Notes: generated from the letters alone by a model not told the origin. A stretch of 64,000 nt of DNA from Pseudomonas sp. MTM4 (GCF_019355055.1 NZ_CP048411.1:1302001-1366000), one strand, 5' to 3'; counted from the first letter of the stretch, positions 1-9,716 are shown. Translations and numbers: made by a program.

Positions 1-1
1 G

Positions 2-865
2 ATTGATCCGCAATTCACGCAGGACTACGTCCGGTTGATCACCGACGCAGCGGGCATCATTCGCCAGCATGATCCGGACGCCAAAGTGTTGGCCGGCGCG
101 GTGACCACCAAAGGCATCGAATCCGGTTTCGCCCTGCGCCTGATCGAAGCCGGCGTGATGCAATCGATCGACGGCCTCTCGCTGCACCCATACGTACATT
201 GCCGTGGCCGGGGCAAGAACACCCCAGAGGCCTGGATCGAGTGGCTTGCCGACGTTGATATGGAATTGTCAGCCGCCGCCGGCCAGCCGGTGCCGCTGTA
301 TCTGACAGAGATGAGCTGGCCGGCCTATCAGGGTTCCTGTGGCATCGACGAAAGCCTGCAGGCCGCTTATCTGGCGCGCAGCTTCCTGCTCGTGAAGACG
401 CTGCCCAATGTGCGGGGCTACTGGTGGTACGACTTGCGAAACGATGGCACCGACAAGCGTGAGCGGGAGCACAACTTCGGCTTGCTCCGTCAGAACTACG
501 CCCTGAAGCCCGCGTATCGGGTGCTCAAGGTGGTCAGCCCGATCATCCAGAACTACCAGTTCCTTGGTCATGTCGACGAACCCAGGAAAGACACCGTTCT
601 GATGCGCTTCGGTAACGCTGAAGAACAGCTTCTCGTCGCCTGGAGCACCGACCAAACACGCTCAATCAGCATTGAATCCGCGGGCCAGGCAACCGGCGCG
701 CTGGAGCTGATCGATACCAAGCATCCTGAAAACGGCCGAACCCAAAGCGACGCGGCATGGGATTGCCCGGCCGAGGCGAACAACTGCACCGCCAATATCG
801 AACTCGATGGATTTCCGAAAATCATCAGCCTCGGCAAGTCCGCTGCGGCTCGCTCCGGCTCCTAG
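2..865 (+). CDS. Glycoside hydrolase, exopolysaccharide cluster (5' partial)
   Basis: The reading frame is open from base 2, so the start lies before the window and only the C-terminal ~287 residues are seen. The fragment resembles the cellulase-like/GH39-like (alpha/beta)8 hydrolases that accompany exopolysaccharide clusters, of which PslG is an example. It contains LTEMSWP, where the Glu is the likely catalytic nucleophile, an earlier LSLHPYVH segment, and GYWWYDLRNDG near the end of the barrel. The following glycosyltransferases support a role in trimming or releasing the polysaccharide. The stop codon TAG overlaps the first two bases of a terminal-inverted-repeat element. Exact substrate unknown; the hydrolase assignment is fairly secure, the PslG comparison is not. 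Confidence 0.75.
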   Translation: MDPQFTQDYVRLITDAAGIIRQHDPDAKVLAGAVTTKGIESGFALRLIEAGVMQSIDGLSLHPYVHCRGRGKNTPEAWIEWLADVDMELSAAAGQPVPLYLTEMSWPAYQGSCGIDESLQAAYLARSFLLVKTLPNVRGYWWYDLRNDGTDKREREHNFGLLRQNYALKPAYRVLKVVSPIIQNYQFLGHVDEPRKDTVLMRFGNAEEQLLVAWSTDQTRSISIESAGQATGALELIDTKHPENGRTQSDAAWDCPAEANNCTANIELDGFPKIISLGKSAAARSGS

Positions 866-968
866 GGTCTGTTGCCGTTTCGTACGCGGCCGCGCCTTGC
901 GGAACGCCGCCCGGCCTGGCGACATTTGGCGCAGCAACGCGGCTCGCGACAAAACGGCAACAGACCCT
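864..968. repeat. MITE-like palindromic element, short copy
   Basis: This 105-bp element begins AGGGTCTGTTGCCGTTT and ends with the near-exact inverse, ...ACGGCAACAGACCCT. Its two ends match the two ends of the longer element at 18817-19083, but in reverse orientation. It begins inside the TAG stop codon of the preceding gene. No coding potential; probably a non-autonomous element mobilised in trans. Confidence 0.8.
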
Positions 969-1017
969 TGCAGAAGCTCTCGACTCGTGAACAGTTTTTT
1001 GAAAAGGGGAATTTCAG

Positions 1018-2136
1018 ATGATTGTGATCAATGCCCGCTTTCTGACCCAGGAAATGCGAGGTGTACAGCGCTTCGCGGAGCAGATCAGCCTGCAGCTCGG
1101 AAGCCTGCGCGATGACCTGGTCTTCGTTGCGCCAAACGACATACGCCTGCACGACAGCGCCGAACAGTTGCAGGTACGCCGCATCGGGCGCCACCGAGGC
1201 CATCTCTGGGAACAACTGGACCTCCCGCTGTGGCTCGCACGCAATGGCAGCCCACCGCTGGTTTCGCTCTGCAATACCGCCCCGCTCGCTTATGGCAACC
1301 AGATCGCGACCCATCATGACATTACCTATGTCAGGCATCCGGAAAGCTACTCGAGAGCGTTCCGGGCCATCTATCGCAATCTGACACCGCTGTTACTCAA
1401 ACGAATCAAGGCGCTGATTACCGTGAGCGAATTTTCCCGGAAAGAGATAGCGCGCTTCTATGGCTATCCGGCACGCCATATTTGCGTGGTGCCCAACGCC
1501 GTGGACACGCGCTTTCAACCCTTCTGTGCCGAGCAATGTTCGCGTGGCTCGGCGCCTTATCTGCTTGCAGTGTCATCACCCAGCGCGCACAAGAACTTCG
1601 CCAGGATGGTCGCGGCATTTCTGAAACTTGAAGGGCTCGATGAAGTCGAGCTGCGCATCATCGGCGACTCGAACCGAATCTTCTCCGGCAGCGTCCATGA
1701 TGTGGCCGGCAACCGGCGCATCCGCATGCTTGGCAGGCTCACCGATCAAGAGCTGGTGGAGGCCTACCAGGGCGCAACGGCCTTCGTGTTTCCGTCGATT
1801 TACGAAGGCTTTGGCATCCCCCCGCTCGAGGCGCAGGCCTGCGGCTGCCCCGTCATCGCGGCACGTGCCGCCTCCATTCCGGAAGTCCTGGGCGACAGCG
1901 CGCTGTACTTCGATCCTTTGAAGGTCCAGGACATCGCAGATTGCATGCAGCGGGTCCTGCGCGACGAGGCCTTACGCCAGGATCTGCGGCGGCGTGGCAA
2001 GGCGAATGTAGCGCGGTACTGCTGGAATTCGTCCGCCCGGCAGGTATCCCGGCTGATCGACCAAGCGTTCACCGGCGTGAGTGATGGTCGGAAAGCAGAC
2101 CTACAACAGCTCCCGCTCGGCCAGCCCAAGCATTAA
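1018..2136 (+). CDS. GT4-family glycosyltransferase
   Basis: A 372-residue retaining glycosyltransferase of the GT-B fold that probably transfers a sugar (mannose-type donors are common in this family) onto a growing exopolysaccharide repeat unit on the cytoplasmic side. The N-terminal half starts MIVINARFL and carries the acceptor domain. The C-terminal donor-binding domain has LLAVSSPSAHKNFARMV and the EX7E signature EGFGIPPLE near residues 263-271, followed by ACGCPVIAA. The start is ATG at 1018, with an AAGGGG ribosome-binding site about 8 bases upstream. It follows the hydrolase, separated by the palindromic element. Donor and acceptor cannot be read from the sequence. Confidence 0.85.
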   Translation: MIVINARFLTQEMRGVQRFAEQISLQLGSLRDDLVFVAPNDIRLHDSAEQLQVRRIGRHRGHLWEQLDLPLWLARNGSPPLVSLCNTAPLAYGNQIATHHDITYVRHPESYSRAFRAIYRNLTPLLLKRIKALITVSEFSRKEIARFYGYPARHICVVPNAVDTRFQPFCAEQCSRGSAPYLLAVSSPSAHKNFARMVAAFLKLEGLDEVELRIIGDSNRIFSGSVHDVAGNRRIRMLGRLTDQELVEAYQGATAFVFPSIYEGFGIPPLEAQACGCPVIAARAASIPEVLGDSALYFDPLKVQDIADCMQRVLRDEALRQDLRRRGKANVARYCWNSSARQVSRLIDQAFTGVSDGRKADLQQLPLGQPKH

Positions 2137-2277
2137 CTCAGGCAAACGCCGACAGAAGCCGGCCATGCCGAGTGCGTCCACAACCACCTGCCGCATCGCC
2201 GCGGCACTCCCAAACTTCAGTCGCCGACTGATCGACGATTGATCCCGCTGCCACTCTTTATCCATGAAGGCTAACGT

Positions 2278-3495
2278 ATGAAAATCGCCATTGTTCATGA
2301 CTGGCTGGTGACCTACGCAGGCGCCGAACGGGTGCTTGCCGGGCTGCTTGAGACCTGGCCGGAAGCAGACCTGTTCGCCGTCATCGACTTTCTCTCCGAC
2401 GAAGATCGAGCCAGTCTCGGCTGCAAACGCGCCACCACCACTTTCATCCAACAACTGCCCAAGGCGAAGACGCACTACCAGAAGTATCTGCCCCTGATGC
2501 CCCTGGCTATCGAGCAGCTCGACATGTCGCCCTATGACCTGGTGATATCCAGCAGCCATGCCGTGGCAAAGGGCGTACTCACCGGGCCGAACCAACTGCA
2601 CATCAGCTACGTGCACTCGCCGATCCGCTACGCCTGGGACCTTCAGCACCAGTATCTGCACGAGGCCAGTCTGGACCACGGCCTCAAGGCCAAACTGGCG
2701 CGCATGCTGCTGCACTACATGCGCATGTGGGACCAGCGCACCGCAAGCGGCGTGGACGAGTTCATCGCCAACTCTCACTTCATCGGTCGACGTATCAACA
2801 AGAGCTATCGCCGTGAGTCGACCGTGATCTATCCGCCCGTCGACACCCGTCAGTTCACGCTATATGCGGATAAAGAAGACTTTTATCTGACGGCGTCTCG
2901 GATGGTGCCGTACAAACGCATTCCGATGATCGTCGAAGCCTTTTCGCGCATGCCAGACAAGAAGCTGATCGTGATCGGCACCGGACCCGAAATGGAAAAG
3001 GCAAAGGAGCTCGCAACACCGAACGTGACGCTGATGGGCTATCAGAATTTCGCCGTGCTGCTGCATCACATGCAACGCGCCCGCGCATTCGTGTTCGCTG
3101 CGGAGGAAGATTTCGGCATCGCGCCCATCGAAGCTCAAGCCTGCGGCACCCCTGTCATCGCCTATGGGAAAGGTGGCGTGCTCGAAACCGTGCGGGGAAT
3201 CGATCACCCCGAGCCGACAGGGATCTTCTATGCCGAGCAGACGCCAGAATCCCTGATTGCCGCGGTCGCGGAGTTCGAATCGGAAGCGCATCACATATTG
3301 CCCGACACCTGCCGTGCGAGCGCGGAGCGTTTTTCAACCGAACGATTCAGGCAAGAGATTAAGACCTTCGTCGATACTAGGGTTCGCGAGGTTTCTTTGC
3401 TTCAGGGACAGGATGCGCTGTTGCCCCGACCGACCGTTGCACCGGTGAGCGTCGCACCGGTTTACCCAACGGCGGTTCCAATGAAGCCCGCCTGA
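2278..3495 (+). CDS. GT4-family glycosyltransferase
   Basis: A 405-residue GT-B glycosyltransferase, distinct from the preceding one. It opens MKIAIVHDWLVTYAGAERVL, with the Gly-rich N-terminal loop typical of GT4 enzymes. It carries SYVHSPIRYAWD, HFIGRRI and a donor-site EX7E signature EEDFGIAPIE near residue 277, followed by ACGTPVIAYGKGG. It resembles the WbaZ-like mannosyltransferases of O-antigen and exopolysaccharide clusters; this comparison is from memory. The C-terminal ~25 residues are a Pro/Val-rich tail (APVSVAPVYPTAVP) unlike the enzyme core. The 141-base gap upstream contains no obvious gene. Confidence 0.85.
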   Translation: MKIAIVHDWLVTYAGAERVLAGLLETWPEADLFAVIDFLSDEDRASLGCKRATTTFIQQLPKAKTHYQKYLPLMPLAIEQLDMSPYDLVISSSHAVAKGVLTGPNQLHISYVHSPIRYAWDLQHQYLHEASLDHGLKAKLARMLLHYMRMWDQRTASGVDEFIANSHFIGRRINKSYRRESTVIYPPVDTRQFTLYADKEDFYLTASRMVPYKRIPMIVEAFSRMPDKKLIVIGTGPEMEKAKELATPNVTLMGYQNFAVLLHHMQRARAFVFAAEEDFGIAPIEAQACGTPVIAYGKGGVLETVRGIDHPEPTGIFYAEQTPESLIAAVAEFESEAHHILPDTCRASAERFSTERFRQEIKTFVDTRVREVSLLQGQDALLPRPTVAPVSVAPVYPTAVPMKPA

Positions 3496-3528
3496 TAAGG
3501 ACCCCATTTCAATTGCGAGGTTTCAAGG

Positions 3529-3867
3529 ATGAACACAGCAACCGCAACTCAACGAGTCCAGACCACCTGCGTATTAGGCCTTGCCCTGCTGATCAGCGGG
3601 ACGACAGGCGCCGTCCATATCGCCCAGCACACCGACGGTGAGCTGTATCGGCAAGGTCACGAAAGCTTCGCACGGGACGTGCCCAGCTGTGCCAACAGCT
3701 CGGTGGGCCGGGCGATTATCTTCGATCATGGGGCTCGCCGGATCGCACCATCGTGCAGCGCCACCAGTGGGTCCGTAACGATTACGCCCCCGCCAGTACG
3801 TCTGGCGAGACCGCTTTCCGATAGCCAGTACATCCGCTCTGGCGACAGCATCCGCTACTCGTTTTAA
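3529..3867 (+). CDS. Small exported protein of unknown function
   Basis: A 112-residue protein I do not recognise. After a polar N-terminus it has a hydrophobic stretch (CVLGLALLISGTTGAV, residues ~15-30) that could be a signal peptide or membrane anchor. The rest is short and polar, with two cysteines (VPSCANSS and APSCSATS) that could form a disulphide in the periplasm, and a Pro-rich TITPPPVRLARP segment. A weak ribosome-binding site lies before ATG 3529. It is co-directional with and between glycosyltransferase genes, so a cluster-specific accessory role is likely, but no function can be assigned. Confidence 0.55.
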   Translation: MNTATATQRVQTTCVLGLALLISGTTGAVHIAQHTDGELYRQGHESFARDVPSCANSSVGRAIIFDHGARRIAPSCSATSGSVTITPPPVRLARPLSDSQYIRSGDSIRYSF

Positions 3868-3890
3868 CCCTGCGACCTTTTGGAGGTGCC

Positions 3891-4115
3891 ATGGACAGTG
3901 CAGACCAAAATAGGCAATCGCTGGTTTACGCCGACGGTTATTCCTATACCGAAATATTCCAGGCGCCCGAGTTGCCAGGAATGCCCAATGGAAGCCGGTT
4001 GATCAGCGTCTTCCATGCGTTCTTTATCGCAGACCGGGACACCGACATTCTCGGTGCCGATCTGGCCACAGTACCGCCCGATGCCGAGATGACTGAAACC
4101 GCCAGCGACCTCTGA
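3891..4115 (+). CDS. Small acidic hypothetical protein
   Basis: A 74-residue acidic protein without a signal peptide or membrane segment, starting MDSADQNRQSLVYADGYSY. A strong TTGGAGG ribosome-binding site sits 6 bases before ATG 3891, which supports real translation. It lies 23 bases after the small exported protein and 88 bases before the GT2 gene, so all are probably co-transcribed. No motif recognised. It may be specific to this exopolysaccharide cluster. Confidence 0.5.
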   Translation: MDSADQNRQSLVYADGYSYTEIFQAPELPGMPNGSRLISVFHAFFIADRDTDILGADLATVPPDAEMTETASDL

Positions 4116-4203
4116 CACTCCAGTCCACGGTCTTTGCGCTGCCGCGCTTCAAGCGCCTCACCGACGGCGTTGCGCCGTTGACGCGACAGCCGTTCCGCGA
4201 TTC

Positions 4204-5217
4204 ATGCCGAGACACCCCATGACTCCCAAAACCACAGTGGTGACCGTGACCTATGGCGATCGGCTGGCTTACCTGCAACAGCTGATCGAGCGCGCGCTGG
4301 CCTTCGTCGAAATCAACGAAGTGATCGTCGTGAGCAATGCCGCGCTGGCGCCGCTGGAGCAACTGCCGGAGCGCTGGCCTGGAAAGGTCCGACTAATCCA
4401 GCTCCCGCACAATACAGGCTCGGCGAATGGCTATGCCGTGGCGCTCGAAGCTGCCCTGGCAGGCGGGGCCGATTACATCTGGATGATGGATGACGACAAC
4501 GCTCCGACCACCGCGGCGGTGTCGATCCTGCATCGCGAACTGACGCGCCTGGGTGGCCTGCTAGGCCCGGAACGAGTCGCGGTGCTGGGCTATCGCGCAA
4601 CGCAGCAGGCGGACGTTGCCCAAGGCGTACCGCCGCGCTACATCCTTCAGCCGCGCTCCAGCTATTTCGGCTTTCACATCGCGCAGCTTCCCTACAAGCT
4701 GTGGCGCCGCCTGCCGTGGGCCAAGCGGCCCGGTAAACGGCCAGCGAGCATCAGCCTGCCGTTCGCCCCCTATGGCGGTATGCTGGCGCATCGCAGTCTG
4801 TACCAACGCATCGGCGTGCCGCTAAAGGAACTGGTGCTTTATGTCGACGACACTGAATACACGCGACGCATCACTGCTGGCGGCGGTCGTCTGTTCCTCT
4901 TTACCGATGCCGTGATCGAAGAGCTCGAAGAGTCCTGGAACATCAAGGCGCGCACCCGCAACATCTACGAAACCTTCCTGCTCGGCGACTCGGATTTCCG
5001 CGCCTACTATGCCGCGCGCAATCAAGCCTGGTTCGACAAGAACGTCTGGGCCGCTTCTCCCCGGCTGCATCGCCTCAATCGTGCGATCTTCCTCACCCTG
5101 CTGCGTCTGATCGCCCGGCTGCGCAATACCCGTAAGCGCCTGAAGCTTATCGAGCAAGCCATTCATGACGGTGAAAATGGTGCGCTGGGCATGAGCAAAA
5201 TCTTTCCATTGCGTTGA
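4204..5217 (+). CDS. GT2-family glycosyltransferase
   Basis: An inverting GT-A glycosyltransferase of up to 337 residues, similar to rhamnosyl/galactofuranosyl transferases of polysaccharide clusters. Seen in the sequence: TTVVTVTYGDRLAYLQQLI at the N-terminus (nucleotide-binding strand), LPHNTGSANGYAVAL, the metal-binding DXD region YIWMMDDDNAPT, and an acceptor-side YVDDTEYTRR that is typical of the family. ATG 4204 and ATG 4219 are both possible starts; neither has a strong ribosome-binding site. The stop overlaps the intergenic leader of the next gene, which suggests one transcript with the acyltransferase. Confidence 0.85.
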   Translation: MPRHPMTPKTTVVTVTYGDRLAYLQQLIERALAFVEINEVIVVSNAALAPLEQLPERWPGKVRLIQLPHNTGSANGYAVALEAALAGGADYIWMMDDDNAPTTAAVSILHRELTRLGGLLGPERVAVLGYRATQQADVAQGVPPRYILQPRSSYFGFHIAQLPYKLWRRLPWAKRPGKRPASISLPFAPYGGMLAHRSLYQRIGVPLKELVLYVDDTEYTRRITAGGGRLFLFTDAVIEELEESWNIKARTRNIYETFLLGDSDFRAYYAARNQAWFDKNVWAASPRLHRLNRAIFLTLLRLIARLRNTRKRLKLIEQAIHDGENGALGMSKIFPLR

Positions 5218-5264
5218 CCAATCGCCGGCGGCTCCCCGCTGCCCAGCTCATCGAGGGATGGTTC

Positions 5265-6335
5265 ATGGACGTCACATCAGTGCAACGTGACGCAAACAAC
5301 TTCGACTTCCTGCGATTCTTCGCCGCTTCGGCAGTTGTCATCGGTCATTGTTATTGGCTGTCGGGAGCCGGCCATGTCGAACCGGTACGGCTATTCACCG
5401 GATCCATGGATACCGCCGACATTGCCGTGAACCTGTTCTTCGTAATGAGCGGCTTTTTGATCGCCGCCTCATGGATGAACAGTCGCAGCGTTCTGGACTT
5501 CGTCGCCAAACGCGCCCTGCGGATTTTTCCGGCGTTGTGCGTATCGGTCTTACTCACTGCGTTCGTCGTCGGGCCACTGGCGACCGGGCTGTCGCTGAAG
5601 GCATACCTTCTCAATAGCCAGACCCTGGGCTACCTCAGCAACATGGCCCTGATCACGCAATTTCATTTGCCTGCCGTCTTCACCGACAACCCCTTTCCCG
5701 GCACCGTCAATGGATCGGTCTGGACATTGCCCTACGAAGTGCTGATGTACGCCTCATTGCTGGCGATGGGGCTGCTCAAGTTATTCGGGCGAATCGCCGT
5801 GCTGACCGTGCCCGCGATGTTGATGTTGATCCATTTCCAGCTGGCACCTGGCCTGGGGCTGGACAGCGACATTCTGCATAAGTCCACCCGGCTGGGGATG
5901 TTCTTCTTCCTCGGTTCGGCGCTATACCTATATCGCAGAAATCTGCCCTGGAACTGGAAGGTCGCCCTGAGCTTGCTCGCGCTTTCGCTGCTCAGTGCCA
6001 AAACTGAGCTATGGCTGTATATCCACGTTCTGACATTGCCTTACCTGACCATCTATCTGGCACACCTGCGGATTCCGCGGTTGTCCGGATTCGGCAGGTA
6101 TGGCGATTTCTCCTACGGCATCTACATTTTCAGCTTCCCGATCCAGCAGTTGCTGATGCACTGGTTCAGCCCGCAGTTGCCGCTGGGCGCATTCATGGCG
6201 ATCAGCCTCTTTGCAAGCATCGCCATCGCAGCGTTGTCCTGGCATTGGATCGAGTCCCCGGCTTTACGGCTGAAACGCTATCTACCTGGGGCTCGCGAGC
6301 GTACCGCCCGTATAGATCTAAGCCCTGCGCCCTGA
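5265..6335 (+). CDS. Acyltransferase 3 family, polysaccharide O-acyltransferase
   Basis: An integral membrane acyltransferase (family 3, OafA/NodX-like) of 356 residues, about ten membrane segments, likely adding acetyl or another acyl group to the exopolysaccharide. Characteristic features are NNFDFLRFFAASAVVIGHCY near the N-terminus, with the conserved His, NLFFVMSGFLIAASW, and FAKRALRIFPAL-type RxxR(I/L)xP (here VAKRALRIFPAL). The start ATG 5265 is chosen because GAGGG lies 8 bases upstream; the frame can be extended to TTG 5214, which overlaps the previous stop codon, but without a good ribosome-binding site. Last gene of the visible cluster. Confidence 0.85.
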   Translation: MDVTSVQRDANNFDFLRFFAASAVVIGHCYWLSGAGHVEPVRLFTGSMDTADIAVNLFFVMSGFLIAASWMNSRSVLDFVAKRALRIFPALCVSVLLTAFVVGPLATGLSLKAYLLNSQTLGYLSNMALITQFHLPAVFTDNPFPGTVNGSVWTLPYEVLMYASLLAMGLLKLFGRIAVLTVPAMLMLIHFQLAPGLGLDSDILHKSTRLGMFFFLGSALYLYRRNLPWNWKVALSLLALSLLSAKTELWLYIHVLTLPYLTIYLAHLRIPRLSGFGRYGDFSYGIYIFSFPIQQLLMHWFSPQLPLGAFMAISLFASIAIAALSWHWIESPALRLKRYLPGARERTARIDLSPAP

Positions 6336-6461
6336 TTCCTGCCTACACCATAGGCAGCCTGCTCGATTTGCTACGAAAGATTGTGACGAGGCCTGGAGCG
6401 TCATAGCTAAACCCCCTACCATGCATTGCGATTTCCTTCTGCCTATCGACAATCAGATTTC

Positions 6462-8063
6462 ATGTCTTTTGCCCTACTGTTTCGCGTAGACCTGCGGCGG
6501 CTGATTGTGATGCTGGCGATTCTCAGCGGGCTGATTACGCTGAGCATCAGCTTCTATGCGAGCTATCAGGTGCAGCGCGAATCGCTCATCGACAGCACCC
6601 TCGAGGCCAATCGGGCCTACGCGGCCAAACTGGCCGTCGGCACCGAAACCTTCTTCGATTCGGTGCAACAGCAGCTCCGCTACAGCGCAAATATCCTGGC
6701 CGAGCAGTTCGATGATGAAACGCTGCACGGGGAGGTCGAACGACTGCGGTTGCAGACGAACAGTTTCAACACCGTCGTCGTCACCGACGTCCGGAGTGTG
6801 GTGCGTGCGATTTCGCCCCACAGCGAGCCGCTGATCGGGCACCAACTGGGTTCACCCGGCGCGCAAGAAGCGCTTCGAGAGCGACGGCCGCTGATCAGCA
6901 GCCCCTACATTTCAGCTCTCGGGACGCTCGTGATATCGATATCCGAACCGATCCTCGACGATGACGGCACGTACCTTGGCTACATCGGCGGCGTCATCAG
7001 CCTCAAGGAGCCGAACATCCTTAACAGCATGCTCGGCGAGCATTTTTACCAGGATGGTTCATACCTGTACGCGGTGGACCAGAATCGGCGGTTGCTCTAC
7101 CACCCGGACCCTAAACGCCTCGGCACCGTAGTCGGGGAAAATGCAGTCATCGACCGGGTTGTCAGCGGCGAGTCGGGTAGCCAGCGGGTCATCAACAGCC
7201 AGGGGCAAGACATGCTGGCCGGTTTTGCCGCGGTGCCGACCGCGCGCTGGGGCATCATCGCGCAACGCCCGACCGCGGCGACGCTACACCCGCTCGACGA
7301 CTTGATGCTTGAAGTGTTGCGCCAAACGGCCCCCCTCGCACTGCTGACTTTCGTTGGCGTCTGGTGGTTATCCGGGCTGATTTCGCGTCCGCTCTGGCAA
7401 CTGGCCAAGAGCGCAAGCGGCATGGATGCACCTACCAGCGCGGAACGTATCCAGCGCATCCGCTCCTGGTATTTCGAGGCCGCGCAACTCAAGCGAGCGA
7501 TGCAGCTGGGCATCAGCCTGCTGCATCAACGCATCGGCAAGCTCAACCTCGACGCCCAGACCGATCCCTTGACCGGTCTGCACAACCGCCGCGGCCTTAC
7601 CCTTGCGCTGGAGGCTCTAAGTGCCGAAGGCCATTCATTCGCGGTCGTAGCCCTGGACATCGACCACTTCAAACGCATCAACGACAGTTACGGTCACGAT
7701 GCTGGCGATCAGGTCATTCGTCAGCTGGCGCAATTGATGACCGCCTGCTCGCGAGACGCCGATACCCTTTGCCGAAGTGGTGGCGAAGAATTTCTGATGC
7801 TGTTGCCGAATACCAATGTCGAATCGGCATTGCGAGTCGCCGAACGCTTGCGCCATTGCGTCGAGCAAAAGCAGATCCCACCCGTGGGTCACATCAGCAT
7901 TTCCCTCGGAATCGCCGTCTGGCCCATACACGCCGACAACATCGAGCGCGTCCTCAAACTGGCAGACGGCGCGCTGTACCTGGCCAAGCAACACGGCCGC
8001 AATCGCTCAGAGGTCGCCGACCTGGATCGGGATCCAGCGTTGGATTTCAACCGGGGCGGTTGA
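6462..8063 (+). CDS. Membrane diguanylate cyclase with extracytoplasmic Cache-type sensor
   Basis: A 533-residue cyclic-di-GMP synthase. Residues ~10-30 are a membrane helix. Residues ~30-280 form a periplasmic double-Cache-like sensor (SPYISALGTLVISISEPI and DGSYLYAVDQNRRLLYHPD are typical). A second helix (APLALLTFVGVWWLSGLI) follows, then a GGDEF domain from ~365. The active-site loop is SGGEEF near residue 438, so catalysis is expected. An inhibitory I-site RDAD lies five residues before it. ATG 6462 begins MSFALLF; an upstream in-frame TTG at 6426 is less likely. It follows the exopolysaccharide cluster and could control it, but that is inference. Confidence 0.9.
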   Translation: MSFALLFRVDLRRLIVMLAILSGLITLSISFYASYQVQRESLIDSTLEANRAYAAKLAVGTETFFDSVQQQLRYSANILAEQFDDETLHGEVERLRLQTNSFNTVVVTDVRSVVRAISPHSEPLIGHQLGSPGAQEALRERRPLISSPYISALGTLVISISEPILDDDGTYLGYIGGVISLKEPNILNSMLGEHFYQDGSYLYAVDQNRRLLYHPDPKRLGTVVGENAVIDRVVSGESGSQRVINSQGQDMLAGFAAVPTARWGIIAQRPTAATLHPLDDLMLEVLRQTAPLALLTFVGVWWLSGLISRPLWQLAKSASGMDAPTSAERIQRIRSWYFEAAQLKRAMQLGISLLHQRIGKLNLDAQTDPLTGLHNRRGLTLALEALSAEGHSFAVVALDIDHFKRINDSYGHDAGDQVIRQLAQLMTACSRDADTLCRSGGEEFLMLLPNTNVESALRVAERLRHCVEQKQIPPVGHISISLGIAVWPIHADNIERVLKLADGALYLAKQHGRNRSEVADLDRDPALDFNRGG

Positions 8064-8142
8064 ATCGATTCAAGCTCGATCAAGCTGAATGCCACTTGGC
8101 GCCTGAGCCTCAGATGACCACCGAAAGCCGCAGAAATAGCTG

Positions 8143-8148
8143 TATACT
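8143..8148 (+). promoter_or_regulatory. Candidate -10 box for rimO
   Basis: TATACT lies 40 bases before the rimO start in the 124-base gap. No convincing -35 hexamer at the right spacing was found, so this is tentative. Confidence 0.35.
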
Positions 8149-8187
8149 CGCGCGCTTTTTTACGCTTGGTGTCCTGAGGGTTACTCG

Positions 8188-9510
8188 ATGAGCAAAGCGC
8201 CTACCGTTGGATTTGTTTCACTTGGCTGCCCTAAAGCCACGGTGGACTCCGAACGCATCCTGACTCAGCTGCGTATGGAGGGGTACCAGATCGTGCCCAC
8301 CTATCAGGACGCCGACGTGGTGGTGGTCAATACCTGCGGCTTCATCGACAGCGCTAAAGCCGAATCGCTGGACGCAATCGGTGAGGCCATCGCCGAGAAC
8401 GGCAAAGTGATCGTCACCGGCTGCATGGGCGTGGCTGAAGACAACATCCGCAGCGTGCACCCCAGCGTGCTGGCTGTCACCGGTCCGCAGCAATACGAAC
8501 AAGTCGTCAATGCCGTGCACGAAGTGGTGCCGCCCAATATTGATCATGACCCCTTCGTCGATCTGGTTCCCCCGCAGGGCATCAAACTGACGCCGCGTCA
8601 CTACGCCTATCTGAAGATATCCGAAGGCTGCAACCACACCTGCAGCTTCTGCATCATCCCCTCCATGCGCGGCAAGCTCGTCAGCCGTCCGGTTGGCGAT
8701 GTGCTCAGCGAAGCCGAGCGCCTGGTGAATGCTGGCGTCAAGGAGATCCTGGTGATTTCCCAAGACACCAGCGCTTATGGCGTTGACGTAAAGTACAAAA
8801 CCGATTTCTGGAACGGCCAGCCGGTCAAGACGCGCATGCTGGAACTCTGCCAGGCGCTATCGAGCATGGGCGTGTGGGTACGTCTGCATTACGTCTACCC
8901 CTACCCGAACGTCGATGACGTGATTCCTCTGATGGCCGAGGGCAAGCTGCTGCCCTACCTGGACATTCCTTTCCAGCACGCCAGCCCGAAAGTGCTCAAG
9001 GCCATGAAGCGCCCGGCCTTCGAGGACAAGACCCTGGCACGCATCAAGAAGTGGCGCGAGATCTGTCCGCAACTGACCATTCGCTCGACCTTCATTGTCG
9101 GCTTCCCAGGCGAGACCGAGGAGGACTTCCAGTACCTGCTCGACTGGCTCACCGAAGCACAATTGGACCGTGTCGGTTGCTTCCAGTACTCCCCCGTCGA
9201 GGGCGCACCGGCCGAGGAACTGGACCTCGAGCCGGTACCGGACGAGGTCAAGCAGGATCGCTGGGACCGCTTCATGGCCCATCAGCAAGCCATCAGCGCC
9301 GCTCGCCTGGAGCGCAAGATCGGCCAGGAAATCGAAGTGCTGATCGATGAGGTCGATGAAGACGGCGCTATCGGCCGCTCCTACGCCGATGCCCCGGAAA
9401 TCGACGGCATGGTTTACGTCGACAGCGAGCATCCACTGCAGCCTGGCGACAAGGTCTGGGTCCGCGTGACCAATGCTGACGAGTACGACCTCTGGGCTGA
9501 GACAATCTAA
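8188..9510 (+). CDS. rimO: Ribosomal protein S12 methylthiotransferase RimO
   Basis: RimO is a radical-SAM enzyme with two iron-sulphur clusters that adds a methylthio group to the conserved aspartate of ribosomal protein S12. The 440-residue length is normal. The N-terminal domain has the three cluster cysteines in [19 protein letters not shown] and TGCMGV. The radical-SAM motif CxxxCxxC is in [17 protein letters not shown] near residue 148. A C-terminal TRAM domain follows ([12 protein letters not shown] onward). SLGCPK distinguishes RimO from MiaB. The ATG start at 8188 follows a GAGG-type site. A strong hairpin terminator follows the gene. Confidence 0.97.
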   Translation: MSKAPTVGFVSLGCPKATVDSERILTQLRMEGYQIVPTYQDADVVVVNTCGFIDSAKAESLDAIGEAIAENGKVIVTGCMGVAEDNIRSVHPSVLAVTGPQQYEQVVNAVHEVVPPNIDHDPFVDLVPPQGIKLTPRHYAYLKISEGCNHTCSFCIIPSMRGKLVSRPVGDVLSEAERLVNAGVKEILVISQDTSAYGVDVKYKTDFWNGQPVKTRMLELCQALSSMGVWVRLHYVYPYPNVDDVIPLMAEGKLLPYLDIPFQHASPKVLKAMKRPAFEDKTLARIKKWREICPQLTIRSTFIVGFPGETEEDFQYLLDWLTEAQLDRVGCFQYSPVEGAPAEELDLEPVPDEVKQDRWDRFMAHQQAISAARLERKIGQEIEVLIDEVDEDGAIGRSYADAPEIDGMVYVDSEHPLQPGDKVWVRVTNADEYDLWAETI

Positions 9511-9584
9511 GCGAGCAAGCCGCGCTAGCGGGCACTCTTAGAGAAGCCCAGTCAACCAGAGCGACGTTCCAAACTTGATAATGG

Positions 9585-9625
9585 CAAACGCCCCGACTGC
9601 TGTACGGCATCGGGGCGTTTGTTTA
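9585..9625 (+). terminator. Rho-independent terminator of rimO
   Basis: A perfect 12-base stem, CAAACGCCCCGA (9585-9596) with TCGGGGCGTTTG (9610-9621), is followed by TTTAT. It lies 75 bases after the rimO stop. Confidence 0.85.
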
Positions 9626-9679
9626 TGTCTTGAGAGCAACCTGAGAACGGATTGCCGGCACCCTCACCGGATGAACCCC

Positions 9680-9716
9680 ACAAAGGGAAAAGCCCGTATC
9701 GAGTGATATGGGCTTT
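9680..9716 (-). terminator. Terminator of the FKBP gene
   Basis: Read on the minus strand, AAAGCCCATATC pairs with GATACGGGCTTT (one mismatch) and is followed by TCCCTTTG. It lies about 70 bases past the stop of the FKBP gene, whose transcript runs this way. Confidence 0.7.
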
